Shown: positions 23,926 through 35,530 of the stretch, piece after piece
Position numbering within the stretch: the stretch's first letter is position 1
How the letters are laid out: the number at the start of each line of letters is the position of its first letter
Notes under the pieces: generated by a model
The model's database searches: none
The model's input: the letters and a program-made list of their open reading frames with translations, nothing else
Told to the model about the DNA's origin: nothing
Program-made: the position numbers and the translations under genes
Assembly: GCA_963681505.1 (NCBI GenBank)
Contig: OY811991.1
Location: 4,624,387-4,688,386, forward strand
DNA: 64,000 bases
Source of the DNA: Eunapius fragilis
Lineage: Eukaryota > Porifera > Demospongiae > Spongillida > Spongillidae
Reading direction: 5' to 3'

Positions 23926-26426
23926 TTACTTAAGATCTAAAACCATTTGTCGCGAGTTCTGCCTTGCAAAGATGTTAACGATCTCTTCTAAATTGAGTTC
24001 CATGCTGTAATGAAATGCTATAAGGCCAGTCCAGAAAACCGTTCCTGACCCATTGATGAGCGCAAATAAGTCTTTAATCGTCGAAGAACACTGATGCTCC
24101 TTTCCCCAATTCGCACTCACACGATGTCACTGGTACGATGCAGATCACTTTCAACACATGGTGAATGTTAGGAAACTTACTTTCAGTAGCATAGACAAGA
24201 GCTTTGGATGGCATGTTCGGTAGCTCTCCTGAATAATTAATCCACTTACACCACCATAAATCTAATTCCTGTTCTAAGTATGATGGAGAGGGCATGTCAT
24301 CTTTGTAGACCTCTAAAGTGTCTTTAGTAAGAACTTTCGTGCTAGCTGCTGTTCCATTCACTACAATGACAGATGGAACAATTTCCACAGCTCTCACTGC
24401 CTTAGTGTGTGAATCTGAAAATCTGAGATTGACATGTGCCAACAACTCATCCAGGAATGGAATGGAGATTACTCTTCTATATTGTATCTCAGGTGTATCA
24501 GCAGGAATATTTGCTCTTTGTGTTTGTCGTTACATTGTCGTGGAATAGATGGTTCACCATGCAAGGGTGACCGCATAGTCAAACCATTTTCTGTGTTGAA
24601 CTTCGATATCGCTGCGTATCTGAAGCAAAACATGCCGTTTAACAGTGATCACTTCTGCATATGCATTGCAGATGTCTTGCAAATGGCTCTGCAATGAAAC
24701 AGTTAATCCTTTTAAATACCCAAGTCCGTTTTGAACTGGCCATTAAAAACTCAAATTGAGTAATGGCTGTCAATAGAGATGCAGCTTATTGGGATGATTC
24801 AGCATTCCACCCTGCTCCAGTGCTAATGCTTTCCATTGTACTGACCACTGCTGATAATAGGTCACTGAAGCTTTCATATGCCTCTATCCTGGCTACCCAG
24901 CGGGTTTTGCAGAGATTGACAAGTTTTTTCCTTCTACTTTCTCCTTTTCCTGTGATGTTCTTTTCAAGTTCTGCTTGTTGCTTAGGTGAAAGGACATATT
25001 TCTTGCATAATGCCATGCATGTTTCTAATAGCTTGGACGTTACTAGCTGATACAACACAAAGGTTTAATGCATGAGCAGCACAATGGAAATATTTTGCTT
25101 TTGGGTACTTTCACAGCAGCAACACCTTCATACTTGCCAGCCATATTGCCTGCTCCATCATAGCATTGTCCACGAAGATATTCCAGGTCTAGTGCATATT
25201 TACACAGAGCACTAGTTATTATTTTAGATGGTGCTTCCCCTGTAGTACCAAACTCACATAACAGAATGAAATGAATTCTTCTCTCATTACACCTGTTTTT
25301 CAACAAACCGTAACACAAGAGATCAAGAGTTGTTCTTTGTTTGATGAATCTGCCCACAAACAGAAAAAAACTTAGCCTCTCGAACCTCCTCCAAGATTTT
25401 TTCTTGTATCCATTGTTCAACAGCACAAATGAGATCATTTTGAATATCAGGTGACCAATACTGGGCATTTTTTGGCACAGACTTGATATGTTCTTGGAGA
25501 ATTACATCATCAGAATTGGCCAAAAGTGTCAGTAATGCCAGAAAGTTTCCTGAATTTGTGTCCGGGGTAGATTCTTCAGTGTACAAAAATCTTTCTTGAT
25601 GACCTCTTAATGCAATATTCTATTTTCCACAAAAAATTATAATCTTGAGCATTGACCTTAGAACATCACGGTTGTGTTTAACTTTAAGAGCAGCTTGTGT
25701 TTCTAAATGCTGCTGTACAGAGAGATGGGTATTTTCTATCATTTCCAGAAATGCATTAGTATCCTTCATTGATGTTAGATGTGACTGCTGTGAAGCATGC
25801 ACTTGAAGAGTTTGTTTGGCACGAGTTAGGTTCGTCATTGGATTCATGACAAGCTGACTGGCCAAACATTTATTCTTAGAGAATAAGATACAATTAATAC
25901 AGTTTAAGGACTCGGAATATGACAACCATGGAAACTCTTGCAACCAGGCATGTTGAAAACTCCTGGCCTTTCCATATTCAATTTTGGATGGGAACTTGTA
26001 TTTAGATGCTGGTCTGAAGGAGTGCATCAACAGCCACCGTTTGTTTTCATTAGTGAGGTTTTTAATATCTTCTGCCTTGTACTCACCAATATCAGTTGTT
26101 GCGGTTAAAGAAGATACTACTGCTTGATCCCTAACTTCCAAAATTTCATCAGAGGTACTTGTGTCTGCCACATCAAAAGATGATTCTGCAGCATGGTGAG
26201 ACTGGTCAACTAGCACTGGATTTAGACAATCAATAGAACAATCATCTGTCTCTTTCTCTTTGTTAGATGTTACTGCAGGTGTTGTTGCAGAAACATTGAT
26301 AGATGGTGATTCCAAAGCACAGAGGGGTCGTTCGTGATCAATTGGTGCCAAATGTAGCCAGTCAATACAACCATCTGATTCAACATTGTCCATTGCTCTA
26401 ATTCTCCAAGTCTCTTTTGCTGTCAT
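23926..26426 (-). pseudogene. hAT transposase with DUF4371-like region, frameshifted
   Basis: Minus-strand relic of a ZMYM/'zinc finger MYM-like' hAT transposase. In order from 26426: Ser/Asp-rich N-terminus; TTF-like stretch FPSKIEYGKARSFQHAWL and FPWLSYSESLNCINCILFSK; QSHLTSMKD...HNRDVLRSMLKIIIFCGKQ (DUF4371 start); then in changed frames LRGQCYDGAGNMAGKYEGV (hallmark DGAxNMxG), KTRWVARIEAYESF, and at 24200-23930 FPNIHHVLKVICIVPVTSCE followed after another frame change by a C-terminal NLEEIVNIFARQNSR. At least four frame changes or stops separate these pieces, so no functional transposase is encoded. It may once have mobilised the sister element at 39634. Confidence 0.8.
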
Positions 26427-26738
26427 GTCTTCATAAGGTATTTAAGGGTCGGCATTCACTTGCCTGGCACGAACATTAACAAAACCACCATGTAGTATTG
26501 CAGCACTATATGAGAGCTGATAGCTAGCGTGCTAGAGCTTGAAGTAGATGGTATAGACATCAGAGACATCTGATCAGGATCACGGGACGGTGCACCGTCT
26601 ACGACATCGTTCTTGCCTAGATTGCAGAAACCAAGTGTTTTCAGTGACTCTTGTTTTTAAATCGCTTAGCCGTGACGCTACAGTCTAATTAACTTATTAC
26701 AGCTAATATGTGCGCATGCGTATTCTTAGAAAAGAGGA

Positions 26739-26757
26739 GGGGGGGGGGGGGGGGGGT
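26739..26757. repeat. poly-G run
   Basis: About 19 G just inside the right end of the hAT-like element. Confidence 0.9.
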
Positions 26758-26828
26758 TTCCGGGCAACACGGAAACCTGGCTGCCTACGCGCCTGCACGT
26801 TTTTGTAACGATATCATGATACGGCACA

Positions 26829-26864
26829 AATCCTATGTGGAACCTACTGACGTAGGCTCCGATA
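26829..26864 (+). repeat. dispersed terminal-hairpin element, copy D (end only)
   Basis: 'aatcctatgt' followed by GGAACCTACTGACGTAGGCT and CCGATA is the terminal hairpin of the family (arms GGAACCTAC/GTAGGCTCC, loop TGAC). Confidence 0.55.
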
Positions 26865-27145
26865 ATATTATGTGTCATTAGGCCTTGGACACACCATTCA
26901 TTAAATGCCTTAACATCAAATCTCAGTATTGGCTTGCACATCTTGTATTAGGTCCTAATAGTTAGGACATAAACCTTCTGCATAAATGTTTTATGACCTA
27001 TACCATGGTTTATGACCTAAATAAATACTCGTCACGTTCGGCATAATCAGGACTCAGAAATTTCCAGATGTTGTTGAGACAGTAATAATTGACAGTATGT
27101 ATTATCCATAGATACCTTGCACTTTGAATGCTGTGTAATGTATTT
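26865..27145. other. region upstream of copy 3
   Basis: No gene recognised. The conserved leader shared with copy 2 begins at about 27146 and runs to the start codon. Confidence 0.5.
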
Positions 27146-27214
27146 AGGATAGTATCAGAACCTGTATTAATAACTGACAAGTTTGTTTGTTCATCATACT
27201 TTCGTCCAGGCTAG

Positions 27215-30200
27215 ATGGATCAAAGAATGGTGCATTCCTTTATCTTAAGCATTACGTTGGCATTCACATTGACCACAACAAATGGACAATTTTGGAATAC
27301 CATTGTAATTGACCCGCTCAATGGACAGAATATTGCTGGATGTGGTTCTGGAAATGTTTCATTTACCTGCAAGAACCTAACTTATGCATTTACACTATAC
27401 CATGAAGCCACCCAGTTTGTACTATATCCTGGAAATCATTACTTATCAAGTGGAAATGAACTGTTCCAAAACTCTGCTTTTCTCTCCATATCACCCCTGC
27501 AAGCTGCACTAACAACAGTCTTCTGTCTGAACAACTCAGGACTCAGCTTTGTCAATGTCACTGGTGTTAATTTGGTTGGAATTCACTTTAAAGGGTGCGG
27601 TGCTGTTCAGCCCAGTACTAACGTCAACTACACTAGTGGAGACTTCGCCCTAAGTACACAGCGTGTTGGAATTTTCTTCAATCAGTGCAAGGATGTAAAT
27701 ATAACGGAAGTAACAATATCAGGTGGAGACAGTGCCACAGGAGCAGTCCTCTATAACACAGTTGGCAACATTGTCATTGCAAATTCATCCTTTCTAAATA
27801 ACGGCGCAGATGTAAATTCACCAATAAGTGGTGGAGGAGGGATGGTTGTGGAGTTCAGATACTGCAACCCAGGAGACAACCTTTGCCTTCAACATCCGTT
27901 TTCATTTAACAATCACAACTCCACTTACACATTTTATAACTGTGCCTTTGTCGGGAACAAAGCCACCAGCAATTATTATCATAGTCCAGCAGTTCCCTAT
28001 CTCTATGCTCACAGCTCCTTTGGAAAGGGAGGAGGATTGTCTATATCATTTAATGGCAATGCTACTAACAATACTGTTCAGATTGTGAGTTGTTTGTTTG
28101 AAAATAACACTGCCACACTTGGAGGAGGGGGTGCATTTGTACATTTTGGTGACACCGCTACTGAAAACAAAATAACTTTGGACAATAACTTTTTTAGAAA
28201 CAATAAATGTCCACTAACCCCACTATCAACTAGCGGAGGTGGGCTTAAATTGGAGCATAATAGTATTGCAAATGGTGATGGCAGAAATATTGCAGAACTC
28301 CTGAATTGTCAAGTCCTGAGCAATACAGCTTTAAATGGAGGAGGCCTGTCATCAACCCTCTCTGGTACAATTGATATGAGTGTCATCAATTGCACCTTTA
28401 GTTCAAATATTGCACAAAATGGTGCGGCTATTGAAATTGGGTTGCTTACTGATGCCTTTAATGGTGTATTCACAATAGCAAACTCAGACTTTGCAAATAA
28501 CACTGTAAACTACAGTGCTTCCAATTCTTATCTCATGGGAACAGGAACTGTATATATCAGTGGAGTACCAGTTCTGTTTAAAGATGCTCTCACTTTTGAT
28601 CACAACATTGGAGCAGGTGTGGCACTTGTTAACACCCAGGCTGACTTCAGCCAATGTACAGTGTTGTTTGAGTCAAATGAAGCTCTCAATGGTGGAGCCT
28701 TAGCACTGCTGGGAACAGCCTCAATTGTTGTGGGTGATCAAACTGTCATGAGGTTTTACAGGAATTTTGCATCAGACTTTGGTGGAGCTATTTACAACAC
28801 ATATCTAGGAGTAAACCCCAAACTATACCCCAGCTGTTTCATTCACTACAGCAATTATCTAATTGATCCAGTAGAGTGGAACGCAACCTTTATATTCCTG
28901 AACAACACATGTGGGCAGCGAGGACCTGCCATATACTCAACTTCTCTCCTTCCATGTGCCAGAACAACGGGATCTGTATCCTCCACATTCTGTTGGAACA
29001 ATAAATGGATCTATCAGTCAAAATCATGCCTTGACGAGATTGCATCTGATGTCAGCAGTATTACAGTGTCCCAGCAAGTAGTTTCCGCTATTCCGGGCCA
29101 CATATTTCAGTTGCCACTTTTACTTCAGGATGATCTGAATCACACGGTATTATATACATCACTACTCAAGGCAAGTACCAAAAATTCTACTGTGTCCATG
29201 ATAGATCCTCAGTACTCTCATTTGAGCAGCAATTACATCAGTGTGACTGGTCAAGAAGACTCAGATAATACAGTTCAACTTACACTTGCCGCAACACAGG
29301 TGTGGCGTGTAACGTTTCCCATTCATCTCAGCAGGTGCCCTCCAGGCATGAAGTTGGATTCAACCGCTTTTCCAAGGTGTGTGTGTCCTGCATTGGATGC
29401 TTATCAAAGTGCATTATATTGCGACGCCCAGAACTTTCAAACTTATTTTCGGAATGGGTTCTGGTTAGGATTGGATGTGAATACTAACAAACTTGTTGTG
29501 GCTTTGTGCCCACCCAATTTCTGCTATGTCAACCAATCTGGATGGGCTGTTCAGTTACCACAAAATGTCAGTCAACTGGATGATGTCCTCTGTCGCCCCA
29601 TGAACCGTTATGGAGTTGTATGCAGCAACTGCATTGAGGGGTACGGTCCTGCTGTTAACTCTCTGAAGTATGAGTGTGTCCCATGTAATGGATCAACATT
29701 TTCTGTTAATTTTACCAAATATGTCTTTACCGTCTATGTACCGCTGTTTATTTTCTTCCTCATAATTTTCCTCTTCAACATTCATTTGACGACTGGACCT
29801 GCTAATGGCTTCATAGTGTTCAGCCAAGTTGTTACAAGCACATTTTCTCTCAATGCTGACTATCAAATTCCCTTGTATACCATTACCCCATACAGTGATC
29901 GACTGCTGAAGGCCTACCAAGTATCATATGGTATCTTTAACCTTGAGACGTTCTCCAGCATTCTCCATCCCTTCTGCCTCAGCAAAAATATGAATACCCT
30001 CAATGTCCTTCAACTCAGCTACCTAGTTGCCATCTTTCCACTTCTAATGGTTCTAACAATTATTGCCATCATTCGTCTAAGGAGTTTTAGATGTTGCACA
30101 TGCCATTGGTATCACAGGAGTAAGATTGTGAATTTTGTATATGAAAAGATACATTTTTCACCATTGCATGCTTTTGCAGCATTCCTGTTGCTCTCTTACA

Positions 30201-31141
30201 ACAGGCTTTGCCTTACATCTACATACATGGTGAATGTTCAACCTCTCAAAGATGAGTATGGCAGTGTGGTAGGCCCAGTGAGACCATACTATGTCCAGTC
30301 ACTTGATGGTACATCTACCCAGTACATATTGGAATACAAGTTAATTGGGGCCTTCATTCTCTTAACTGTGATCTTGCTTCCACCTATTTTATTGCTTGGG
30401 TATCCAATTCGCTGGTTTGAGAACTACATCCTTGTTCGGTCCTCGTGTTTGCAAAGGATTTACCCAACTGACAAAGTGAATATATTGTTAGATGTATTTC
30501 AAGGCTGTTACCGCGACCACAGAAGATATTTTGCTAGCTTTTATTTTTTCTTCAGATTGGCTGTTAATGTGTCTTATTTCATGACATACACCTGGATAGA
30601 CCACTACAACATTCTGGTGGTTCTATGTGCAGTGATGGTTGTAATAATTGCAGTGCTTCGACCATACAAGAGAAAGATCTTAAATTATGTGGATATTCTT
30701 ATATTCACCGATATGCTGATACTGTCCCTCTTGAGTATCTATCTATATGAAAGAGGTGACTATGATCCATTTTCTCCTCTTCCCGTATTTCCATATGTCG
30801 TGCAGTACATTCTCATCTTTTTACCCCTTCTGGGTGTGGTTAGTTATATTTTATGGTGCTTTATAAAATATGTTCGCAATAAGAGGCAAAGTGAGAGTAC
30901 TAACCTTCCCCATACAGATGCTAATCTGTCTGTGGATCTAGGCAATGCTGCATCTGGTGCAGATTTTCTGTCTAGTTTTGCAGTGGATGAAATTCTGGTG
31001 AGAGCAGGTGATGGAAATAGCTATATTCCTTATCTATCAGTGGATAAAAAAGAAGTGGAATTGAATGGAAAAGAAAAAGAAGTCCACACTGTTGCTGAGA
31101 GTACAAGAGCAGATCCGACCATGGAAACAACTCTCAACTAG
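27215..31141 (+). CDS. beta-helix repeat multi-span membrane protein, copy 3
   Basis: Intact single-exon gene, 1308 residues from ATG 27215; a second in-frame ATG at 27227 equals the copy 2 start. Architecture is as in copy 2: signal peptide, FxxN/GGA beta-helix ectodomain, CPPG and NRYGVVCSNC Cys-rich linker, about nine membrane spans, charged tail. Differences from copy 2 cluster: AFNGVFTIANSDFANNTVNY in the helix, KLYPSCFIHYSNY, STFSLNADYQIPLYTITPYS and YTWIDHYNILVVLCAVMVVI, while long helix segments are identical. This patchy pattern suggests gene conversion among copies. The stop is 339 bp before the CHD1L-like start codon on the same strand. Confidence 0.9.
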   Translation: MDQRMVHSFILSITLAFTLTTTNGQFWNTIVIDPLNGQNIAGCGSGNVSFTCKNLTYAFTLYHEATQFVLYPGNHYLSSGNELFQNSAFLSISPLQAALTTVFCLNNSGLSFVNVTGVNLVGIHFKGCGAVQPSTNVNYTSGDFALSTQRVGIFFNQCKDVNITEVTISGGDSATGAVLYNTVGNIVIANSSFLNNGADVNSPISGGGGMVVEFRYCNPGDNLCLQHPFSFNNHNSTYTFYNCAFVGNKATSNYYHSPAVPYLYAHSSFGKGGGLSISFNGNATNNTVQIVSCLFENNTATLGGGGAFVHFGDTATENKITLDNNFFRNNKCPLTPLSTSGGGLKLEHNSIANGDGRNIAELLNCQVLSNTALNGGGLSSTLSGTIDMSVINCTFSSNIAQNGAAIEIGLLTDAFNGVFTIANSDFANNTVNYSASNSYLMGTGTVYISGVPVLFKDALTFDHNIGAGVALVNTQADFSQCTVLFESNEALNGGALALLGTASIVVGDQTVMRFYRNFASDFGGAIYNTYLGVNPKLYPSCFIHYSNYLIDPVEWNATFIFLNNTCGQRGPAIYSTSLLPCARTTGSVSSTFCWNNKWIYQSKSCLDEIASDVSSITVSQQVVSAIPGHIFQLPLLLQDDLNHTVLYTSLLKASTKNSTVSMIDPQYSHLSSNYISVTGQEDSDNTVQLTLAATQVWRVTFPIHLSRCPPGMKLDSTAFPRCVCPALDAYQSALYCDAQNFQTYFRNGFWLGLDVNTNKLVVALCPPNFCYVNQSGWAVQLPQNVSQLDDVLCRPMNRYGVVCSNCIEGYGPAVNSLKYECVPCNGSTFSVNFTKYVFTVYVPLFIFFLIIFLFNIHLTTGPANGFIVFSQVVTSTFSLNADYQIPLYTITPYSDRLLKAYQVSYGIFNLETFSSILHPFCLSKNMNTLNVLQLSYLVAIFPLLMVLTIIAIIRLRSFRCCTCHWYHRSKIVNFVYEKIHFSPLHAFAAFLLLSYNRLCLTSTYMVNVQPLKDEYGSVVGPVRPYYVQSLDGTSTQYILEYKLIGAFILLTVILLPPILLLGYPIRWFENYILVRSSCLQRIYPTDKVNILLDVFQGCYRDHRRYFASFYFFFRLAVNVSYFMTYTWIDHYNILVVLCAVMVVIIAVLRPYKRKILNYVDILIFTDMLILSLLSIYLYERGDYDPFSPLPVFPYVVQYILIFLPLLGVVSYILWCFIKYVRNKRQSESTNLPHTDANLSVDLGNAASGADFLSSFAVDEILVRAGDGNSYIPYLSVDKKEVELNGKEKEVHTVAESTRADPTMETTLN

Positions 31142-31480
31142 TAATGCTGTGCCCATTTTAATTACTGTCTCATTTATTTTAATTGTAAAATTCTTAATTT
31201 GATGCTTTTGTCCTTGTGTTTTTATGTACTTGTACATACTTATGTGTCAATCGGATGTGACATCTATGCAAGTGAACATGTTTGAATCAGACAGTGCATA
31301 GATTTTAAACAATTACTTGCACTAATTCCTTTCCATCCTTATTGTTAATATGGGCAAATGGCGTATCCCGGGGTGGGTTTATCGGGACCAAACATTGATC
31401 CTGATCCTCGCTCAATAAGTTAAGATAAAATTCATACGTATTTGTTTACGTCCGTAAACCACCGGATAACTCATTATCGA
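31142..31480 (+). other. intergenic spacer, copy 3 to CHD1L-like gene
   Basis: The short spacer must hold the copy 3 3' end and the promoter of the helicase gene. 'attgtaaaattcttaattt' is A/T-rich but no canonical AATAAA is seen; 31375-31425 resembles the GGGTGGGGTTTAT segment downstream of copy 2. Confidence 0.4.
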
Positions 31481-33884
31481 ATGGATTTCAAAAACGCGGT
31501 GCTGAAAAACTGCTCGTGTGCAAAGACACCGAAGGCTGTTGAGCAGGCCGAGTTAGAAAGATACGGATTGAGAAATGTCACCCTTCGCTCATACCAGCTG
31601 GAAGGACTGTCATGGCTTGCACAAAGGTTAAAGTGTGGACACGGCTGTATCCTGGGCGACGAGATGGGCCTTGGTAAAACTTTGCAGGTGTGTTTAAATC
31701 ATCAGCGCCCGACATTAATACTAATCGCGGTTGGTGGGTGGAGACCTGGGCGTGGGGAGGAACTAGTGATGGTGGATGCATGTGGGGGGGAAAGGGTGAT
31801 GATGGGTGTGTAAAAGGAGAAGAGAAGTGCGATGGTGGGAGGGAGGGAGGGTTGATGGTGAGATGGAGATCCCCACCGTTTTTGGATGGGGGTGTTCCAT
31901 AAGATTGCCGCTGCAGTACCCTCCTCCTCACACACATCCTCCTCCCCACATCTTCCTGCATGCTGCATGAAAATACCATCTTACAGAACTTCTATTTTGT
32001 GCCCCATGGGTTCAATATTAAAATATGGTAGGTGGGTGTGGCACTTATTCTCCCCTTATCCCCAGGCCATTTCCTTGCTGGTTTACAAGTCTGCCAATGA
32101 AGGTTGCAATGGTCCCTACCTGGTCCTCAGTCCTCTCTCTGTTGTACGAAACTGGGAGAGTGAGCTCACAAGGTACATGAAAGATGACATCAGACATGCA
32201 GTGGTGGTTGGGATGGTTGTCTATGGTTACGGTATCCACAGATTCCAATGCTGCATTCATCTTACATGTATATGGCTGCCTACAGTGCAGTAGTTATGTG
32301 GCCTAAGTAACACATCTCAGAAGTTTGAGACCTGTGGATATTGAATTTGCTCCAGCTGAAACATAAAATTGTTGACAGCAGCTTGTAATGTAAAACATTT
32401 ATTGGCAATGAGCCTTACGCCATAATCAAACTGGCATAGTAGCATTTAAGAACTCTGAAAGGAGTCATGCGATATGGGATTACTTATGTCATTAATCTGT
32501 TCGTAAGGTTTGCTCCATCGCTAAAAGTGTTAAATTACACTGGTGGGAAGGAGGAGCGGGAAAGTCAGAGGCAGGAGATATTGGACCTCATGGCTACACG
32601 TAAGGTAAGGATAATGGACCCCTCCCCTCCTCCTACCTTCTTCCATCGCCCCTCCTCCTCCCTTCCTCCACCCTCACCCCTTCCTCCACCCTCCTCCCTT
32701 CCTCCACCCTCCTCCCTTCCTCCACCCTCCTCTCTCCCTCATCACTCTCCTTCTCCTCCCCCTTATAACTTGTTTCATATCTATACGTGTTTGTTATACG
32801 ACCTAAGGTTGGTTATCCCTAGAACCGTATAGTTGTTGCAGACCCATATACATGTACAGTGTATATGGCACTTGGCCTCCGTACATTAGCCCCCATACAG
32901 TGACCCCCATACTCCATACAATGACAGTGCCCCTCATACAATGGCCACCATACAGTGCCCCTCATACAATGGCCCCCATACAGTGCCCCTCATACAATGG
33001 CCCCCATACAGTGCCCCTCATACAATGGCCCCCATACAGTGGCCCTCATACATTAGCCTCCATACAGTGAACCCCCATACTCCATATAATGGCCCCCATA
33101 CAGTGGCCCCCATACATTGGCCCCCATACAATGGCCCCCATATGATAACTAATTTCCCACTTTATGACTTTTAGTCTGTGTACCCTCCACCCCTCCTCCC
33201 CTTTCCTACCTGCATGAGTTGTGTATTGCTTGCATCACACATATGTGCCACAAGATTACTAGCTTGGTTTACTGACTTAACAACATGATTTTAATTGTTT
33301 TCGTAATTTCTGTCCAGAATCTCTCAACAATCACATTTCCATTCAACGTGATGCTTTCCCACTATGAGGTACATGTATGGCTTCCTGTAAAAAAATTTAT
33401 TAAAAAAATTGATTCTTCTCTACCTCTTGTGGCATGTTGTTGTCGTGGGAACTCACAGATTGTCATCAAGGACCCATCTTTCATACAGAGGTGGGCTTTC
33501 CTTGCATTGCTTCTACAAAATCATTGTAGTCTTGTACAGCCTGTGACCAATACTTACCAGGACCTATTACATGTACATTCTTCTCTCTCTCTCCTCCCTC
33601 CCTCCCTCCCTGCCTTCCCACTTTCCCTCCTCCCTCCCTCTCTTATCTCACGTTTTTCTCTCCTCTCTCCAGCATACCGTGGAGGTGTATGATCATTGAT
33701 GAAGGCCATCGACTCAAGAACTCTTCATCTGTGCTATATGGGATTCTGAAACAGGTAAAGGTGCCATAGCCATTCTGTGCATCACGTGAGCCATTTGTTG
33801 CTTTCTACATTTTTTTTTTCCAAGATCAAAGTGCCATTTCATCTCCTCCTCACGGGAACACCAGTACAGAACAACTTAAGTGAA
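31481..33884 (+). CDS. CHD1L: CHD1L/ALC1-like SNF2 helicase, first seven exons
   Basis: N-terminal half of the SNF2 ATPase of a chromatin remodeller that in animals is recruited to poly(ADP-ribose) at DNA damage. Exons: 31481-31687, 32066-32172, 32508-32604, 33318-33368, 33459-33490, 33673-33754, 33825-33884; all GT-AG, phases fit, 212 codons. Motifs: [15 protein letters not shown] (Q motif), [11 protein letters not shown] (Walker A), [13 protein letters not shown] (Ia), [12 protein letters not shown] (CHD1L-like), [19 protein letters not shown] (DEGH in place of DEAH), [14 protein letters not shown] (motif III). The YxGxKEER spacing and [11 protein letters not shown] context favour CHD1L over CHD1 or ISWI. 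No further exon is visible between 33884 and the gap or after it; helicase C-lobe and macro domain are missing from the window. Confidence 0.9.
32620..32762. repeat. CT-rich minisatellite in CHD1L-like intron 3
   Basis: Tandem CCTTCCTCCACCCTCCTC units within intron 3. Confidence 0.85.
32880..33145. repeat. minisatellite in CHD1L-like intron 3
   Basis: Tandem units alternating CCCCCATACAGTG and CCCCTCATACAATGG (about 26 bp per pair). Open frames in it are repeat artefacts. Confidence 0.9.
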
Positions 33885-34004
33885 GTACGTATCTGATACT
33901 GTGGGACTTCTGACCCCGTAACATACGTGTAATGTCCACCTCACAAACCCACATACATGTATGCACATGCACTCACATACACACACACACACACACAGCT
34001 GTAC

Positions 34005-34204
34005 NNNNNNNNNNNNNNNNNNNNNNNNNNNNNNNNNNNNNNNNNNNNNNNNNNNNNNNNNNNNNNNNNNNNNNNNNNNNNNNNNNNNNNNNNNNNNNNN
34101 NNNNNNNNNNNNNNNNNNNNNNNNNNNNNNNNNNNNNNNNNNNNNNNNNNNNNNNNNNNNNNNNNNNNNNNNNNNNNNNNNNNNNNNNNNNNNNNNNNNN
34201 NNNN
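34005..34204. other. assembly gap, 200 N
   Basis: Exactly 200 N between an (AC)n run and a long (GA)n run; probably a fixed-size placeholder. The continuation of the CHD1L-like gene may be lost here or the join may be wrong. Confidence 0.99.
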
Positions 34205-35199
<995 letters not shown>

Positions 35200-35530
35200 A
35201 TGGGTGTCAGCAAGGTGTCTAAGCCCATGCGCACCTTGAGAAATGCTTACATTCTTACCCTATGTGATAATTTCACAAAATGGTCAGAAGCTGTTTCTCT
35301 TCCAGCTAAAGAAGCATCAGGAATTGCTAGCGCACTCTTATATGTTATGCATTCATTTTCCTTTTCTTTATGTACTAATTATGTTTATGAGGATGGGACT
35401 ACCTGCTGTGATCAAAGAAGCAAATTCAAGAACCAGCTCAATGATGAAATGATGAAGATTCTGAACATACAAAATCAAGACAATTATTTACAATGCAGGG
35501 TGGGGGGATGCTTAGAAGATCAGTATCAAA
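35200..35530 (+). pseudogene. retroelement integrase-core scrap
   Basis: The frame reads YILTLCDNFTKWSEAVSLPA and KEASGIASALL, matching the start of an rve integrase core (xDxFTKWxEAxPL) of Ty3/gypsy-type or integrase-derived genes. Further on KFKNQLNDEMMKILNI matches the segment after the second catalytic aspartate, but the SDQG motif itself is missing through a small deletion and frame change near 35410. The rest of a polyprotein is absent. Decayed fragment. Confidence 0.6.

Larger units (their letters stand above)
23688..26795 (-). mobile_element. hAT-like transposon with CACGT 5-bp direct repeats
   Basis: The left end (23688) is CAGTGGCGTAGGCTGCAGGA; the right end (26795) reversed is CAGGCGCGTAGGCAGCCAGG, imperfect inverted repeats. 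CACGT lies immediately outside both ends (23683-23687 and 26796-26800). The same end type with a 5-bp duplication recurs at 39634-40963, which supports the call. It contains a minus-strand transposase relic and lies between gene copies 2 and 3. Confidence 0.65.

Noticed and set aside
9842..31141. Bacterial origin of the Pmp-like genes
   Set aside because: The proteins continue into many membrane spans with no autotransporter barrel, and the genes sit in intron-bearing animal DNA. Similarity to chlamydial repeats is at motif level only.
32852..33174. Frames of repeated His-Thr-Met-Ala-Pro type
   Set aside because: They come from the 26-bp minisatellite inside a CHD1L-like intron.
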